Below are positions 1-10,127 of a stretch of DNA of 64,000 bases, piece after piece. The number at the start of each line of letters is the position of its first letter. Positions within the stretch are counted from its first letter, which is position 1. The translations under genes and the position numbers were made by a program. The stretch lies in the NCBI GenBank assembly GCA_963816315.1, contig CAWFJZ010000039.1, positions 184,996 to 248,995 of the forward strand, written 5' to 3'. This DNA is from CADEEN01 sp963816315 (GTDB lineage Bacteria; Pseudomonadota; Gammaproteobacteria; Burkholderiales; Burkholderiaceae_C). A model generated the notes under the pieces. It saw only the letters and a list, made by a program, of their open reading frames with translations. It was not told the origin of the DNA and searched no databases.

Positions 1-690
1 GCCGGCGCGCAACGCGACGGTGCGCGGGCAGTAGGCGAACGCAAACTGCACCTGATGCAGCGACACCAGCACGGTGACGCCGCCTTCGCGGTTCAACGTC
101 GCCAACTGCTCCATCACGCGCCGGCATGAGGCCGGGTCGAGCGAGGCGATCGGCTCGTCGGCAAGCACGATCCGCGCGCCTTGCACCAGCGCACGCGCGA
201 TCGCCGCGCGCTGCTGCTGGCCGCCGGACAGCGTGGAGGCGCGCTGCCAGGCGCAAGCTTCGATGCCGACGCGCTGCAAGGCGTCGAAGGCCAGGCGGCG
301 CTCGTCGTCGGTGAAGCGGCCCAGCGCCCAGCGCCACGCCGGCATGCGGTGCAGCGCGCCGGCCATCACATTGGTCATCACCGGCAGGCGATCGACGAGG
401 TTGAACTGCTGGAAGATCATCGCCACCTGCGAGCGCGTGATGCGCACGTCGTCGGCCAGGCGGCCGTCGTTCTGCACTTCGCAGCCGAGCACCGAAACGC
501 GGCCACCGCTGACGACGTCGCCTCGCTGCAGGCCGGCGATGTGACGCAGCAAGGTTGACTTGCCCGAGCCCGAGGCGCCGAGCAGCGCCACCATCTCGCC
601 GGGCCGCGCGGTCAGCGACACCTTGCGCAGCGCGGCGCGCGCGCCGAAGTGCTTGCTCAACTTGTGGACCTCGATCGCCGCCGGAATCAT
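1..690 (-). CDS. phnC: Phosphonate ABC transporter ATP-binding protein PhnC (3' end cut by window edge)
   Basis: ATPase of a PhnCDE-type importer for phosphonates or phosphite, working at the inner face of the membrane. The 230 visible residues show Walker A GASGSGKS at about 38-45, the signature LSGGQQQRA near 153-161 and Walker B IVLADEP near 173-179, followed by the switch His in SLHQVQ, a PhnC-like stretch. The reading frame runs off the left edge, so the last residues are missing. The ATG at 690 is the first start compatible with a normal ABC N-terminus. It is divergent from the phytase-like gene at 838, and a Pho-box-like repeat lies 40 bp upstream. PhnD and PhnE would be expected to the left of the window. 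A different phosphate-ester or oxyanion importer ATPase is possible but less likely. Confidence 0.85.
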   Translation of the reverse strand, partial: MIPAAIEVHKLSKHFGARAALRKVSLTARPGEMVALLGASGSGKSTLLRHIAGLQRGDVVSGGRVSVLGCEVQNDGRLADDVRITRSQVAMIFQQFNLVDRLPVMTNVMAGALHRMPAWRWALGRFTDDERRLAFDALQRVGIEACAWQRASTLSGGQQQRAAIARALVQGARIVLADEPIASLDPASCRRVMEQLATLNREGGVTVLVSLHQVQFAFAYCPRTVALRAG

Positions 691-729
691 CGTGCGCTCC
701 TTGTGAAGCCGGCATCGTCGGCCCCTCGG

Positions 730-747
730 ATGACAGCGGCATGTCGG
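730..747 (-). promoter_or_regulatory. Pho-box-like repeat upstream of phnC
   Basis: Read on the minus strand the site is CCGACAT-GCCG-CTGTCAT, two 7-mers 11 bp apart. The second matches the PhoB consensus half-site fully, the first at five of seven positions. It ends 40 bp before the phnC ATG. Confidence 0.5.
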
Positions 748-771
748 CGCGATGAACTTTGCGCCGCGGTT

Positions 772-789
772 TTGTCACGCGCTGTTCAT
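772..789 (+). promoter_or_regulatory. Pho-box-like repeat upstream of the phytase-like operon
   Basis: TTGTCAC-GCGC-TGTTCAT on the plus strand, period 11 bp, ending 48 bp before the ATG at 838. It may drive the phytase-like, lplT and ppk2 genes together, since these are nearly contiguous. Confidence 0.5.
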
Positions 790-837
790 GCGCGGCGGCG
801 ATGCTCCGGCACGTGTTCATGCCGTGGAGGGCTGTCG

Positions 838-2220
838 ATGAAAACGCGTGTCTCGATGATCCTGCTCGCCGCCGCGTCGGCGTTCAACGCCGCGGCCGAG
901 ACCACGCCGCCGCGCGAATTCCCGGCCGAGCTGCGCGGCCACGCGCTGCTGCCGGCCACGACCACCGTGGCGCCGCCGCGCGCAGCACCGGCGTCGCTCG
1001 CTACCTCGGGCAAATACACCGGCAAGGCCGGCGAGCGCGTCGAGACGCTCGGCTTGCTGCCCGGCAATTCGTTCCTCTCCGACAAGGCCGCACCGCGCGC
1101 CACGGGCCACACGCTGCCGATGCGCGGCCAGCCGGTGCAGGGCTTCTCGGGCATCAAGCCGGCCGGCGGCGGCGCGTACTGGGTGATCGCCGACAACGGC
1201 TTCGGCAGCAAGGCCAACTCGCCCGATGCGATGCTGGCGATGCACCGCGTGCGGCCCGATTGGAAGAGCGGCGCGGTCAGGCTGGAACGCACGGTGTTCT
1301 TCGCCGACCCGAATCGCAAGGTGCCGTTCCTGATCGTCAACGAAGGCACGAAGGAACGCTTGCTGACCGGCGCCGACTTCGACACCGAGTCGATGCAGAT
1401 CGTCGGCGACACGGTCTGGCTCGGCGACGAGTTCGGCCCCTTCGTCGTCAGCGCCGATCTGCAGGGCCGCGTGACCGGCGTCTTCAACACGACAGCCGAC
1501 GGCAAGCCAGTGCGCTCGCCCGACCATCCTTCGGTGGCGATGCCCGCAGTGCCCGGCGCGGTGAGCTTCGAAGCACGCCGCTCCCGCGGCTACGAGGGCA
1601 TGGCGGCGAGCAAGGACGGGCGCTTCCTGTACCCGCTGCTCGAAGGCCCGCTGTGGCAGATCAATGACGGCAAGGGCGGCTGGGAGACGACCAAAGACGG
1701 TCGCGAAGTGCTGCGCATCTTGGAGTTCGACATCGCCGCGCGCGCCTTCACCAACCGCTCGTGGAAGTACGTGCTCGAAGCCAACGGCAACAACATCGGC
1801 GACTTCAACATGATCGATGCCGACACCGCGCTCGTCATCGAGCGCGACAACGGCGAGGGCGACCCGGCCGATGCCTGCAGCGGCGCTCCGCAGCCGAACT
1901 GCCAGAACGTGCCGGCGAAGTTCAAGCGCATCTACAAGATCGATCTGTCGCAGGCCGACACTGACGGCGTCGTGAAGAAGCTGGGCTACATCGACCTGAT
2001 GAACATCGCCGATCCCAAGGGCATGGCGCGCCGCGGCGGCAAGGCCGGGCGCTTCACCTTTCCGTTCGTGACGATCGAAGACGTGGACGTCGTTGACGGC
2101 GAGCACATCATCGTCGCCAACGACAACAACTACCCGTACTCGATGGGCCGCGCGCTCGGCCGGCAGGACGACAACGAGTTCATCCTGCTGCATGTGCCGG
2201 AATTGTTGAAGGCGAAATAG
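838..2220 (+). CDS. Secreted phytase-like esterase (esterase-like activity of phytase family)
   Basis: 460-residue exported protein of the beta-propeller 'esterase-like activity of phytase' family (Pfam PF13449-like). Members are thought to hydrolyse phosphate esters, but few have been tested. The N-terminus MKTRVSMILLAAASAFNAAAE is a clear signal peptide. Family-like blocks follow: GFSGIKPAGGGAYWVIADNGFG near 102-123, WLGDEFGPF near 196-204, RGYEGMA in the middle and the VIERDNGEGDP block later. The ATG at 838 was chosen over longer upstream frames because the signal peptide begins there and GGAGGG precedes it. It is the first gene of a probable operon with lplT and ppk2, behind a Pho-box-like site, which supports a phosphate-scavenging role. 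Confidence 0.8.
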   Translation: MKTRVSMILLAAASAFNAAAETTPPREFPAELRGHALLPATTTVAPPRAAPASLATSGKYTGKAGERVETLGLLPGNSFLSDKAAPRATGHTLPMRGQPVQGFSGIKPAGGGAYWVIADNGFGSKANSPDAMLAMHRVRPDWKSGAVRLERTVFFADPNRKVPFLIVNEGTKERLLTGADFDTESMQIVGDTVWLGDEFGPFVVSADLQGRVTGVFNTTADGKPVRSPDHPSVAMPAVPGAVSFEARRSRGYEGMAASKDGRFLYPLLEGPLWQINDGKGGWETTKDGREVLRILEFDIAARAFTNRSWKYVLEANGNNIGDFNMIDADTALVIERDNGEGDPADACSGAPQPNCQNVPAKFKRIYKIDLSQADTDGVVKKLGYIDLMNIADPKGMARRGGKAGRFTFPFVTIEDVDVVDGEHIIVANDNNYPYSMGRALGRQDDNEFILLHVPELLKAK

Positions 2221-2223
2221 CGC

Positions 2224-3450
2224 GTGCCGCCGCGCCTCGGTTTGTTGATCGGGGCGCAGTTTGCGTCGGCGCTGGCCGACAACGCGTTGCTGATCGTCGC
2301 CATCGCGCTGCTCGAGCAGCAAGGCCAGCCCGGCTGGTGGGCGCCGCTGTTGAAGTTCGGCTTCATCTTGAGCTACGTGCTGCTCGCGCCCTTCGTCGGG
2401 CCGGTGGCCGACGCCTTCCCGAAGGCGCGCGTGATGGCGGCGATGAACCTCGTCAAGGTGCTCGGTGTGTCGGCGCTGCTCGCCGGCCTGCACCCGGTGG
2501 CCGCGCTGGCCGTTGTCGGCTTCGGCGCGGCGGCGTATGCGCCGGCGAAGTATGGTCTGGTCACCGAACTCGTTGGGCCCGAAGGCCTGGTTGCCGCCAA
2601 TGCGTGGCTCGAAGTCACCGTCGTCTGCGCGGTGTTGCTCGGCACCGTGCTCGGCGGCTTTCTGATCAGCCCGTGGGTGCTGGCCTGGTCGCAGCCGCTG
2701 CAAGGCTGGAGCAGCGCCGAGGCGCTGACGCTGTCGCTGCTGCTGCTGCTCGGCGTCTATGCGCTGGCCAGCGTGCTCAACCTCGGCGTGCCCGACAGCG
2801 GCGCACGCTACCCACGCACCGCCGTGCACCTGCGCGAACTGCTGCGCACCTTCGCGCAGGGCAACGTCACGCTGTGGCGCGACGCACAAGGCGGCCTGTC
2901 GCTCGCAGCGACGACGATCTTCTGGGGCGCCGGCGCGACGCTGCAGTTCGCGGTGCTGCGCTGGGCGGCCGATCTGCTCGGCCTGACGCTCGACCGCGCG
3001 GCGTATCTGCAGGCGGCGGTGGCCGTGGGCGTAGTCGTCGGCGCCGCGGCGGCCGGCCGCTGGGTGCCGCTGCGCCACGCGGAGCGCCTGCTGGCGATGG
3101 GCGTCGTTCTCGGCTTGCTGATTCCGCTCGTCGCTTCGGTGCGCAGCGTGGCGCTGGCGCTGCCGCTGCTCGCACTCGTCGGCGCCGTCGGCGGCTTCAT
3201 GGTGGTGCCGCTCAACGCGCTGCTGCAGCACCGCGGCTTCGTGCTGCTGACCGCGGGGCGCTCGATCGCCGTGCAGGGCTTCAACGAAAACCTGAGCGTG
3301 CTGATGATGCTCGGCGGCTATGCGGCGCTGCAGGCGTGGCAGGTGCCGATCGCCGCCACGCTGTGCGGCCTCGGCCTGGCGGTGGCGGCGGCGCTCGGTG
3401 GGCTGATGATCGTTGCGCCGCGTCATCGGCCTGACATGCAGCGCGTCTAG
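2224..3450 (+). CDS. lplT: Lysophospholipid transporter LplT
   Basis: 408-residue major-facilitator protein with about twelve hydrophobic segments. The N-terminus LLIGAQFASALADNALLIVA and the block AAAYAPAKYGLVTELVGP are typical of LplT, which flips lysophospholipids (for example 2-acyl-glycerophosphoethanolamine) into the cell for re-acylation, usually with the acyltransferase Aas. No aas gene lies next to it. The GTG start is 3 bp after the stop of the phytase-like gene, so co-transcription is likely. In a phosphate-starvation setting, recycling of lysolipids released during lipid turnover would make sense; that link is inferred. Confidence 0.88.
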   Translation: MPPRLGLLIGAQFASALADNALLIVAIALLEQQGQPGWWAPLLKFGFILSYVLLAPFVGPVADAFPKARVMAAMNLVKVLGVSALLAGLHPVAALAVVGFGAAAYAPAKYGLVTELVGPEGLVAANAWLEVTVVCAVLLGTVLGGFLISPWVLAWSQPLQGWSSAEALTLSLLLLLGVYALASVLNLGVPDSGARYPRTAVHLRELLRTFAQGNVTLWRDAQGGLSLAATTIFWGAGATLQFAVLRWAADLLGLTLDRAAYLQAAVAVGVVVGAAAAGRWVPLRHAERLLAMGVVLGLLIPLVASVRSVALALPLLALVGAVGGFMVVPLNALLQHRGFVLLTAGRSIAVQGFNENLSVLMMLGGYAALQAWQVPIAATLCGLGLAVAAALGGLMIVAPRHRPDMQRV

Positions 3451-3468
3451 GCTCCCCGGCTCCACGCT

Positions 3469-4392
3469 ATGGGGGCCCGCTTGACACACGCCGACGAAGA
3501 CCTGGTTCGCCGCATCCACGAGGACCTGCGTGACGACTTCGACGAAGAGCTGGAGCTCGAACTCGAAGACCGCAACGACGAGCGCATCGCCGGCGGCGGG
3601 GCCGCGCCGAGTACCGACCACGACGCTCGCCAACGCTACTTTCGCGAGCTGTTTCGCCTGCAGGCCGAACTGGTCAAGCTGCAAGACTGGGTCGTGGCAA
3701 CGAAGCACAAGGTGGTGATCCTGTTCGAGGGCCGCGACGCCGCCGGCAAGGGCGGTGTCATCAAGCGCATCACGCAGCGCCTGAACCCGCGCGTGTGCCG
3801 CGTCGCGGCGCTGCCGGCGCCAAACGACCGCGAGCGCACGCAGTGGTACTTCCAGCGTTATGTCTCGCACCTGCCGGCCGGCGGCGAGATCGTGCTCTTC
3901 GACCGCAGTTGGTACAACCGCGCCGGCGTCGAGCGCGTGATGGAGTTTTGCAGCGACGAGCAGTACGAAGAGTTCTTTCGCTCGGCGCCGGAGTTCGAAC
4001 GCATGCTCGTGCGCTCGGGCATCCAGCTCGTCAAGTACTGGTTCTCGATCAGCGACGACGAGCAGCGCATCCGCTTTCTCGGCCGCATCCACGACCCGCT
4101 CAAGCAATGGAAGCTGAGCCCGATGGACCTCGAATCGCGGCGGCGCTGGGAGGAATACACCAAGGCCAAGGAAGTGATGCTGGAGCGCACGCACATCGCC
4201 GAAGCGCCGTGGTGGGTGGTGAAGGCCGACGACAAGAAGAAGGCGCGGCTGAACTGCATCGCCCACCTGCTCGGCCAGGTGCCGTACCAGGAGGTCGAGC
4301 ACCCGGCCATCGAGCTGCCGCCGCGGCAGCGGCGCGAGGACTACATGCGCCGGCCGGTGCCGCAGGATCTGTTCGTGCCCGAGCAGTATTGA
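3469..4392 (+). CDS. ppk2: Polyphosphate kinase 2 family protein
   Basis: 307-residue cytoplasmic kinase of the PPK2 family, which transfers phosphate between polyphosphate and nucleotides. It shows the Walker A loop FEGRDAAGKGG near 84-94, Walker B with VLFDRSWYNRAGVERVMEF near 141-159 and the lid region RIHDPLKQWKLSPMD near 205-219. The single-domain length fits class I or III PPK2. An acidic N-terminal stretch (EELELELEDRNDE) precedes the domain. It starts 18 bp after lplT and ends 9 bp before the convergent phoD stop. With the CYTH-CHAD protein at 36.2 kb it suggests polyphosphate handling within the island. The direction of the reaction, GTP or ATP synthesis versus storage, cannot be read from sequence. 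Confidence 0.9.
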   Translation: MGARLTHADEDLVRRIHEDLRDDFDEELELELEDRNDERIAGGGAAPSTDHDARQRYFRELFRLQAELVKLQDWVVATKHKVVILFEGRDAAGKGGVIKRITQRLNPRVCRVAALPAPNDRERTQWYFQRYVSHLPAGGEIVLFDRSWYNRAGVERVMEFCSDEQYEEFFRSAPEFERMLVRSGIQLVKYWFSISDDEQRIRFLGRIHDPLKQWKLSPMDLESRRRWEEYTKAKEVMLERTHIAEAPWWVVKADDKKKARLNCIAHLLGQVPYQEVEHPAIELPPRQRREDYMRRPVPQDLFVPEQY

Positions 4393-4401
4393 CCTTCGGG
4401 C

Positions 4402-6115
4402 TCAGGGCGCCAACACCGGCGCAGAGGCTCGCGGTGTCGTCATCGCCGATGGCGCCAGGCGGTTGCTGCCATGCGCCACTTCAAAGGCCACGGCGAAGGT
4501 TTCGATGTTGCTGATGCTGGCCACCGTGTCGATGTGCCACCACTCGCAGACCACACGCCCGCGCGTCACGTCGAGCAGCATGTAGCCGCGGCGGTTCAAG
4601 TCGATGTACTTGAAGTGCGGGTTGACGCTGCGCAGAAAGCGCGCGGTGTTGCCCTGCGGGTCGTCGAGGCCGGGTGAGCTGACCGACGTGCCGACGAACT
4701 CGACGGCGCGCGAGCCTTCGCCGGTGGAGGCGTCGTAGCCGCCGCCAGCAACGCTCGGGTTGTTCGGGTCCTGCGACAGATCGGCGGCCCACGAGCTGTG
4801 GATGTCGCCGGTAAGGATGACGCAGTTGTTCACCGCGGAGTTGTTGGCGTCGCCCTTGAGCACGCTTGTAGATGCGGTCGCGCGCCGGTTGGTAGCCGTC
4901 CCACTGATCGCTGTTGAAGAACAGCCCGCCGCCGGCCGACAGCGGCGCGCCCTGGGCCTTCAGCTGCGCGAACATCACGCCCTGCCCGATCAGCTTCCAG
5001 CGCGCGTCGGACTTGCGCAGGCGCTCGGCCAGCCACGCTTCCTGCGCGTCGCCGAGCAGCGTGCGCGCCGGGTTGTTGAACTCGCCGACCTGTGCGAACG
5101 CGTTGCCCAGGCCCGGCACGGGAATCGTCGCCGGCAGTTGCTGCGAGCGTGCGCTCAAGCGCTCTTCGAGCATCGCCAGATCGATCAAATCGCCGAAGGC
5201 GAACGCACGCTGGTTGCGGCGCGGCTCGTTGCGATCAGGCACGCGCACCGGCATCCACTCGTAGTAGGCCTGCAGGCCGACGTTGACACGATCGACCCAC
5301 GCGCCCTCCGCGCCTTCGGTGTGGTTCTGCGCGCCACCCTGCCATGCGTCGTTGGTGATCTCGTGGTCGTCCCAGATGCAGATCATCGGATGCTGGCGGT
5401 GCACGGCCTGCGAGTCGGCGTCGCGCTTGTACTGCGCGTGGCGCGTGCGGTAGTCACTCAGCGTGACCATCTCGTTCGGCGGCTCGGGCGTGCGCAGGTT
5501 GCCGAACTGGTTCGGGCCGTACTCGTAGAGGTAGTCGCCGAGGTGGATCACGGCGTCGAGGTCGGCGCGCTCGGCGATGCGGCGGTAGGCGTTGAAGTAG
5601 CCCGCGGCGTGGTTCGAGCAACTGGCCACCGCCAGGCGCAGGCGCGGAGTCGCGCCCACGGGCAGCGTGCGCGTGCGACCGACGGGTGACTCGACGCCGC
5701 GCGATTCGAAGCGGTAGTAGTAGGTCGTGCCGGGGCGCAGGCCGGCGGCATCGACCTTGACGGTGTAGTCGCGATCGGGGCCGGTGCGCAGCTCGCCGCG
5801 TTCGACGACGTGGCGCAGGCGCGGGTCGGTGGCGACGACGTAGCGCACGGTCACGCGCTTGGCACGGCCTGCGCTCGGCGTGACGCGCGTCCACAAGATG
5901 ACGCGCCGCGCCAGCGGATCGCCACTGGCCACGCCATGCTCGAAGCTGACGCCGCCACCGCGGCCCTTGTCGTCATCTTCATCGTCGTCCTCATCACGAG
6001 CCAGCGACAGCGTCGATGCCGTGGCCAGCGCCACGGCAGCCGAGCCGCTTTTGGTGAAGAAGCCACGCCGGCTGGTGCCCGACGGCAGGGGCTTGATGAA
6101 ATTGGGGCGGCCCAT
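4402..6115 (-). CDS. phoD: Alkaline phosphatase D family protein PhoD (one frameshift)
   Basis: Tat-exported Ca/Fe-type phosphodiesterase/phosphomonoesterase. The N-terminus carries SRRGFFTKSG, a twin-arginine signal, followed by an acidic run DEDDDEDDDKGRGGG. The PhoD N-terminal domain (SFEHGVASGDPLARRVILWT) and the metallophosphatase core follow, with VIHLGDYLYEYG and WDDHEITNDAW as metal-binding blocks. The frame breaks near 4864: upstream the protein reads GYQPARDRIYK, and downstream, one base out of phase, VLKGDANNSAVNNCVILTGD, which is the expected continuation. A lost base is the likeliest cause; rejoined, the protein is about 570 residues, a normal PhoD size. It diverges from the secreted phosphatase gene at 6313. 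A second, distinct PhoD lies at 33.1-34.8 kb. Confidence 0.85.
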
Positions 6116-6241
6116 GACTGAAGACTCCTTGTGTGGGGCGATGCGCCGTCGCGCAATGGTGGCGGGCGCGCGCAGCGAGTTTCATCGCGCTGTTTGACAG
6201 CTTGAAGTCGGCGCCTGTCCCGAACGGCACAGGCGCCGCGG

Positions 6242-6259
6242 CTGTCATCGGCACGTCAT
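6242..6259 (+). promoter_or_regulatory. Pho box upstream of the secreted phosphatase-like gene
   Basis: CTGTCAT-CGGC-ACGTCAT on the plus strand, period 11 bp; the first half-site is a full match. It ends 53 bp before the ATG at 6313 and lies between divergent phoD and the phosphatase-like gene. A further half-site TTGACAG at about 6194-6200 may serve the phoD side. Confidence 0.6.
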
Positions 6260-6312
6260 CGCAACCGGCAAACACTGCGACGCCGCCAAACAACACACCG
6301 CCCGAGGACCAC

Positions 6313-7406
6313 ATGCCCACACACCGCTCTCATCCGCCTCTGCGGCTACGCCGTTCTGGTGCTCGGCCTGGCTTTCGCCAATGCTGCGAGGGCCGATCAA
6401 CAGACGACGACGACAACGACGACGATCAGAGCCCTATGCCATCGCGCTCTGGGGCGACCTGCCCTACTCGGCTGCGCAAGAGACCGTCGGCCTGCCCAAC
6501 CTGATTGCCGACATGAACGCGCAGCGCCTGAAATTCAGCGTCCACAACGGCGACCTGAAGGCCGGCTCGGGCAGCCTGTGCGACGACAACCTGTACTACC
6601 GCTCGCTCGACTTCTTCAACGCCCTGCGCGCGCCGGCCATGTTCACGCCCGGCGACAACGACTGGACCGATTGCGACCGGCCCGCCAACGGCGGCTTCAA
6701 TTCACGCGAGCGGCTCGATCGCGAGCGCCAGGTCTTCTTCTCCACCTGGTTCTCGCTCGGCCAGCGCAAGCTGCGGCAGGAGGTGCAGACCGAAGCGCTG
6801 TGCCTGGGCTTGAACGGCGCGGTGCCCTGCGTCGAGAACCGGCGCTGGACGGTCGGCCGCGTCACCTACGTCACGCTCAACGTACCGGGCTCGTGCAACA
6901 ACCTCTGCGACACCGCCCCCGACGCGGCCGAGTTCGCGGCGCGCAACGCGGCCAACATCAAGTGGTTGCTGGAAACCTTCGCGATCGCGAAAGCGCGCAA
7001 CGCGGCGGCGGTGATGATCATCTCGCAGGCCAACCCCGGCTGGGACCTGAGCGATCCGACGCGCGCCCCGCTGCGCAATGCCGCCACGCTGGCGCAGACC
7101 GACGGCGCGCCCGACGGCTACAAGGATTTCCTGATCGCGCTGCGCGACCAGGTCACCGCGTTCCGCAAGCCGGTGGCCTATGTGCATGGCGACTCGCACT
7201 ACTACCGCGTCGACAAGCCGTTGCTGAACGCGGCCGGCCAACGCCTGGAGAACTTCACGCGCATCGAGACCTTCGGCAACAACGCCGCCAACGGCACCAA
7301 CGACGTGCAGTGGGTCAAGGTCAACGTCGATGCGCGCAGTCGCGACGTCTTCTCGGTGCAGGCGATGATCGTGCCGGGCAATCGCGTGGCGGTGCCGGCG
7401 CCCTGA
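6313..7406 (+). CDS. Secreted metallophosphatase-like protein (frameshifted N-terminus)
   Basis: The body (residues from about 40) resembles calcineurin-like metallophosphatases: IALWGDLPYS, FSVHNGDLKAG, FTPGDNDWTDC and AYVHGDSHYY are spaced like the metal-binding blocks of that fold. The N-terminus is split over three frames. The ATG at 6313 is in one, the signal peptide (AVLVLGLAFANAARA) in the next, an Asp-rich run DDDDNDDD encoded by a GAC repeat returns to the first, and the body from EPYAIALW is in the third. At least two base errors in the GAC-rich stretch would reconcile them. The gene sits behind a good Pho box and opposite phoD. Substrate unknown; function is inferred from fold and context. 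Confidence 0.65.
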
Positions 7407-7546
7407 CGCGCCGTCGGCGTCTGGCGCCGAGCCTGGTGTCAGGCTTCGGTGGCCGCATGGGTTCATCGAATGGCCGCTGCGGTCAACGACGACCGATGAC
7501 TCGCTGGAAACAATGAGGAGACCCAACACACCATCGAGAAGCCCCC

Positions 7547-9097
7547 ATGAACTCCATCGATCGACGTGCTTTCGTGCGCATGCTCTCCGCAGCATCTGCG
7601 CCACTGTTGCTGCCCGCCTGCGGTGGCGGCGACGACGAGTCCTCCGCGGCTCTCTATCCGCGCCTGGCCAGCGCCGACCCGCTGGGCTTTGTCGGCCATC
7701 TGCAAAACGGCGTCGAAGGTGCGTACGCGCCGGCATCAGCGGCAAGTTGCCGGCCGGCTTGCGCGGCACGTTCTACCGCAACGGCCCCGGCGTTTTCAGC
7801 CGCGGCGCCGAGCGCAAGGGCGCAATCACCGACGGCGACGGCATGATCCGCATGGTTCGCTTCGACGCCGGCCAGGTCGTCTATCGCAGCCGCCTCGTGC
7901 AAACCGACAAGCTGCGCGAAGAGCAGGCCGCCGGCAAGTTCGTGTACGGCACGTGGACCAGCCCGCTGCCACCGGACGGCACGCGAACGCAGAACGTCAC
8001 CGAACCAGGCCGGCGTGACAACGGTGGTGCGCAACGGCAAGGTCTATGCGTTCGACGAAGGCCACGCGCCGTGGACGCTCGATCCGGTGACGCTCGAATC
8101 CATCGCCACCGACGACGTCGGCGTGACCAACCCCGAGCTGAAGGCGCACTTCCGCGTCGATGCGAAGACCGGCGAGTGGATCCTCTTCGACACCTTGTTC
8201 GACCCCGCCGCGCCTTCGCACTCGGCCTACATCGTCAGCGCCGACGGCGGCACGACCACGCGGCGCACCATCGCCGTCGGCGCCGACGTGCCGCTGTGCT
8301 ACATCCACGACTTCTTCGTCACCGCATCGAGCGTGATGTTGCATCTGCAGCCGGCGATTCCTGACTTCGCCAAGCTCGAACAGGGCGTTCCGTTCGCACG
8401 CAGCCTGGAATGGAAGGCCGAACAAGGCACGAAGCTCGCGATCCTCGCGCGCGCCGGTGATGTCGAGCCCTTCATCGTCGAGACCGACAGCCGCTGGATG
8501 TGGCACTCGGTCAACGCCTACGACCGCGGCAATCAGATCGTCGCCGACTTCGTCGGCTACGACACGCCGGACCACTTCCTCGAAATCGGCGGCGCCGAGC
8601 CGGCCTGGTATGCGTACATGCAGGGCCGCGCCGGCAGCTACGCGAACCCCGGCAAGCTGCGCCGGCTGGTGATCGACAAGACGACGAAGCGCGCGCGCGA
8701 GGAAATCCTCGACAGCGGCAACAACGAGTTCCCTGTCGTGGATCGGCGTGTGCATTGCCACGAGCACCGCGACATCTACTTTCTGCAGGCGCCGGGGGCG
8801 GCGCTGTGGTGGTCGCGCATCGCGCGCTTCGACACGCGCAGCGGCGCGTCGGATGGCTACGACTTCGGACCCGGCTACTACTTGAACGAGCCATCGTTTG
8901 CTGCCGATGCAACGGCGCCGGTGAACCTGTCGGCACGCGACGTGGGTTGGTTGCTGGTGCCCGTGTTCGAGTTGGCCACCGGCGTCAGCTCACTGGCGAT
9001 CTTCCGCGCCGACGCGCTCAGTGACGGCCCCATCGCCTCGGTGAGGCTGCGCACGCACGACCCGTTCGCGTTTCACGGCTGGTGGCAGCCGGCTTGA
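7547..9097 (+). CDS. Carotenoid oxygenase family (RPE65-like) protein, two compensating frameshifts
   Basis: Exported non-haem iron dioxygenase of the carotenoid cleavage family (PF03055). The first 30 residues (RAFVRMLSAASAPLLLPACGG) look like a Tat or lipoprotein signal with the Cys in LLPACGGG. Diagnostic blocks are LPAGLRGTFYRNGPG and four separated His residues that fit the iron ligands: AHFRVD, CYIHDFF, VHCHEHR and FHGWW. Phase changes at about 7725 and again at about 8010, and the second restores the first frame, so two single-base errors within 290 bp explain it. Substrate could be an apocarotenoid, stilbene or lignin-derived compound. It follows the phosphatase-like gene by 140 bp with no obvious Pho box of its own. 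Confidence 0.8.
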
Positions 9098-9104
9098 GGC
9101 AGTG

Positions 9105-10127
9105 TCAGCGCCGCGTCGCGCTGAACGGCTGCGCGAACCAGCGCCGCCAAGCGCGACTGAGCGCGCTGGCCTCGGAGAAGCCGAGCCGCAGCGCGATCTC
9201 CGACATCGAGTGTTGACCCTGCGCTGCCATCTCGACAGCGCGTTGACGGCGAATGTCATCGACCAAGGCGCGGTAGGTGCATCCGCCGCTTGCCAGCTCG
9301 CGGCGCAAGGTCCGCGGCGCGCGGCCGAGCACTGCGGCGACGGTGGACAGGTCGGCGTTGGCAGTCGGAAGGCGCCGCAAGATGGCGTCCTTGACCTCAT
9401 CGAGCGAACCGCTAGGCGGCAGCAGCGCGAGCCGGCGCTCGGCCTCGCGTTCGATGAAGTCGCCAAGCGCCGGATCGACGCCGAGAGACCGGGTCATGCC
9501 CTGCGCAGCCCATTCGACACTGTCTTCGTTGGCCGCCCACTCGATCGCACAGCCGAAGAAGCGCGCGTGGGCCGTGCTGTCTGCCGGCGCACCGTGCATG
9601 AACGAGACACGGCGTGGGGTGGCGCCGGGCGCGATCGCCCGCAACACGGTGACATGCTCGGCAAGCACAACTTCATTTCTCACACGAACACCGAGCGTGC
9701 GCGATCCGGGGCAACTCCACACCCATCGCAAGATGCCTTGCTCGCGCTCGAGCACGATCCGCGCCGTCGTCGTCATCAGGCGCTGAAAGCGCACCGACCG
9801 TGCAAGCGCGTCGGCGACCGTCGGCGCGGTCTGGAGGGCCATGCCGTAGATGCCCATGTCGCGCGCACGAATCGTCGAACCAAAGTCGATCGGCAGCGAC
9901 GGCCGGCGCAGCGCGCGCATCGCGGCTTCCAACGCGCCCACCAGCAGGCGCTCGCTGACCCGCTCGTCGGCCGCATCTTCCGGCGTCTGCGCAATGCGGT
10001 GCAAGCTGCGCGGCAGCCAAACCTTCTGCTGCGCGAGAAAGACTTTGAGGCGAAGCGCTTCTCCGCCGGCGACCATCGGCGCGTGCTGACGAGCGGATGT
10101 CGCCATGACCACGCCGGCCGAGCCCAT
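9105..10127 (-). CDS. AraC family transcriptional regulator
   Basis: 340-residue regulator with an N-terminal sensing domain of the 'arabinose-binding AraC' type (PF12625-like) and a C-terminal pair of helix-turn-helix motifs. The second is visible as SMSEIALRLGFSEASALSRAWRRW near the end, the canonical AraC layout for the OruR/ArgR-like subgroup. The ATG at 10127 overlaps the nitroreductase stop by one base (TGATG), which argues for translational coupling and for this start over the TTG at 10130. As the last gene of a five-gene operon it may regulate the operon itself or a distant target. Ligand unknown. Confidence 0.85.
   Translation of the reverse strand: MGSAGVVMATSARQHAPMVAGGEALRLKVFLAQQKVWLPRSLHRIAQTPEDAADERVSERLLVGALEAAMRALRRPSLPIDFGSTIRARDMGIYGMALQTAPTVADALARSVRFQRLMTTTARIVLEREQGILRWVWSCPGSRTLGVRVRNEVVLAEHVTVLRAIAPGATPRRVSFMHGAPADSTAHARFFGCAIEWAANEDSVEWAAQGMTRSLGVDPALGDFIEREAERRLALLPPSGSLDEVKDAILRRLPTANADLSTVAAVLGRAPRTLRRELASGGCTYRALVDDIRRQRAVEMAAQGQHSMSEIALRLGFSEASALSRAWRRWFAQPFSATRR

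Noticed and set aside
817..4302. A very long open frame (over 1,100 codons) antisense to the phytase-like, lplT and ppk2 genes
   Set aside because: Typical for GC-rich DNA; low-complexity Arg/His/Ala-rich product without motifs, and three well-supported genes lie on the other strand.
7547..9097. Programmed frameshifting in the carotenoid oxygenase and other split genes
   Set aside because: No slippery heptamers with a conserved stimulator seen; shifts are at different kinds of sequence and many genes are affected, which fits sequence errors.
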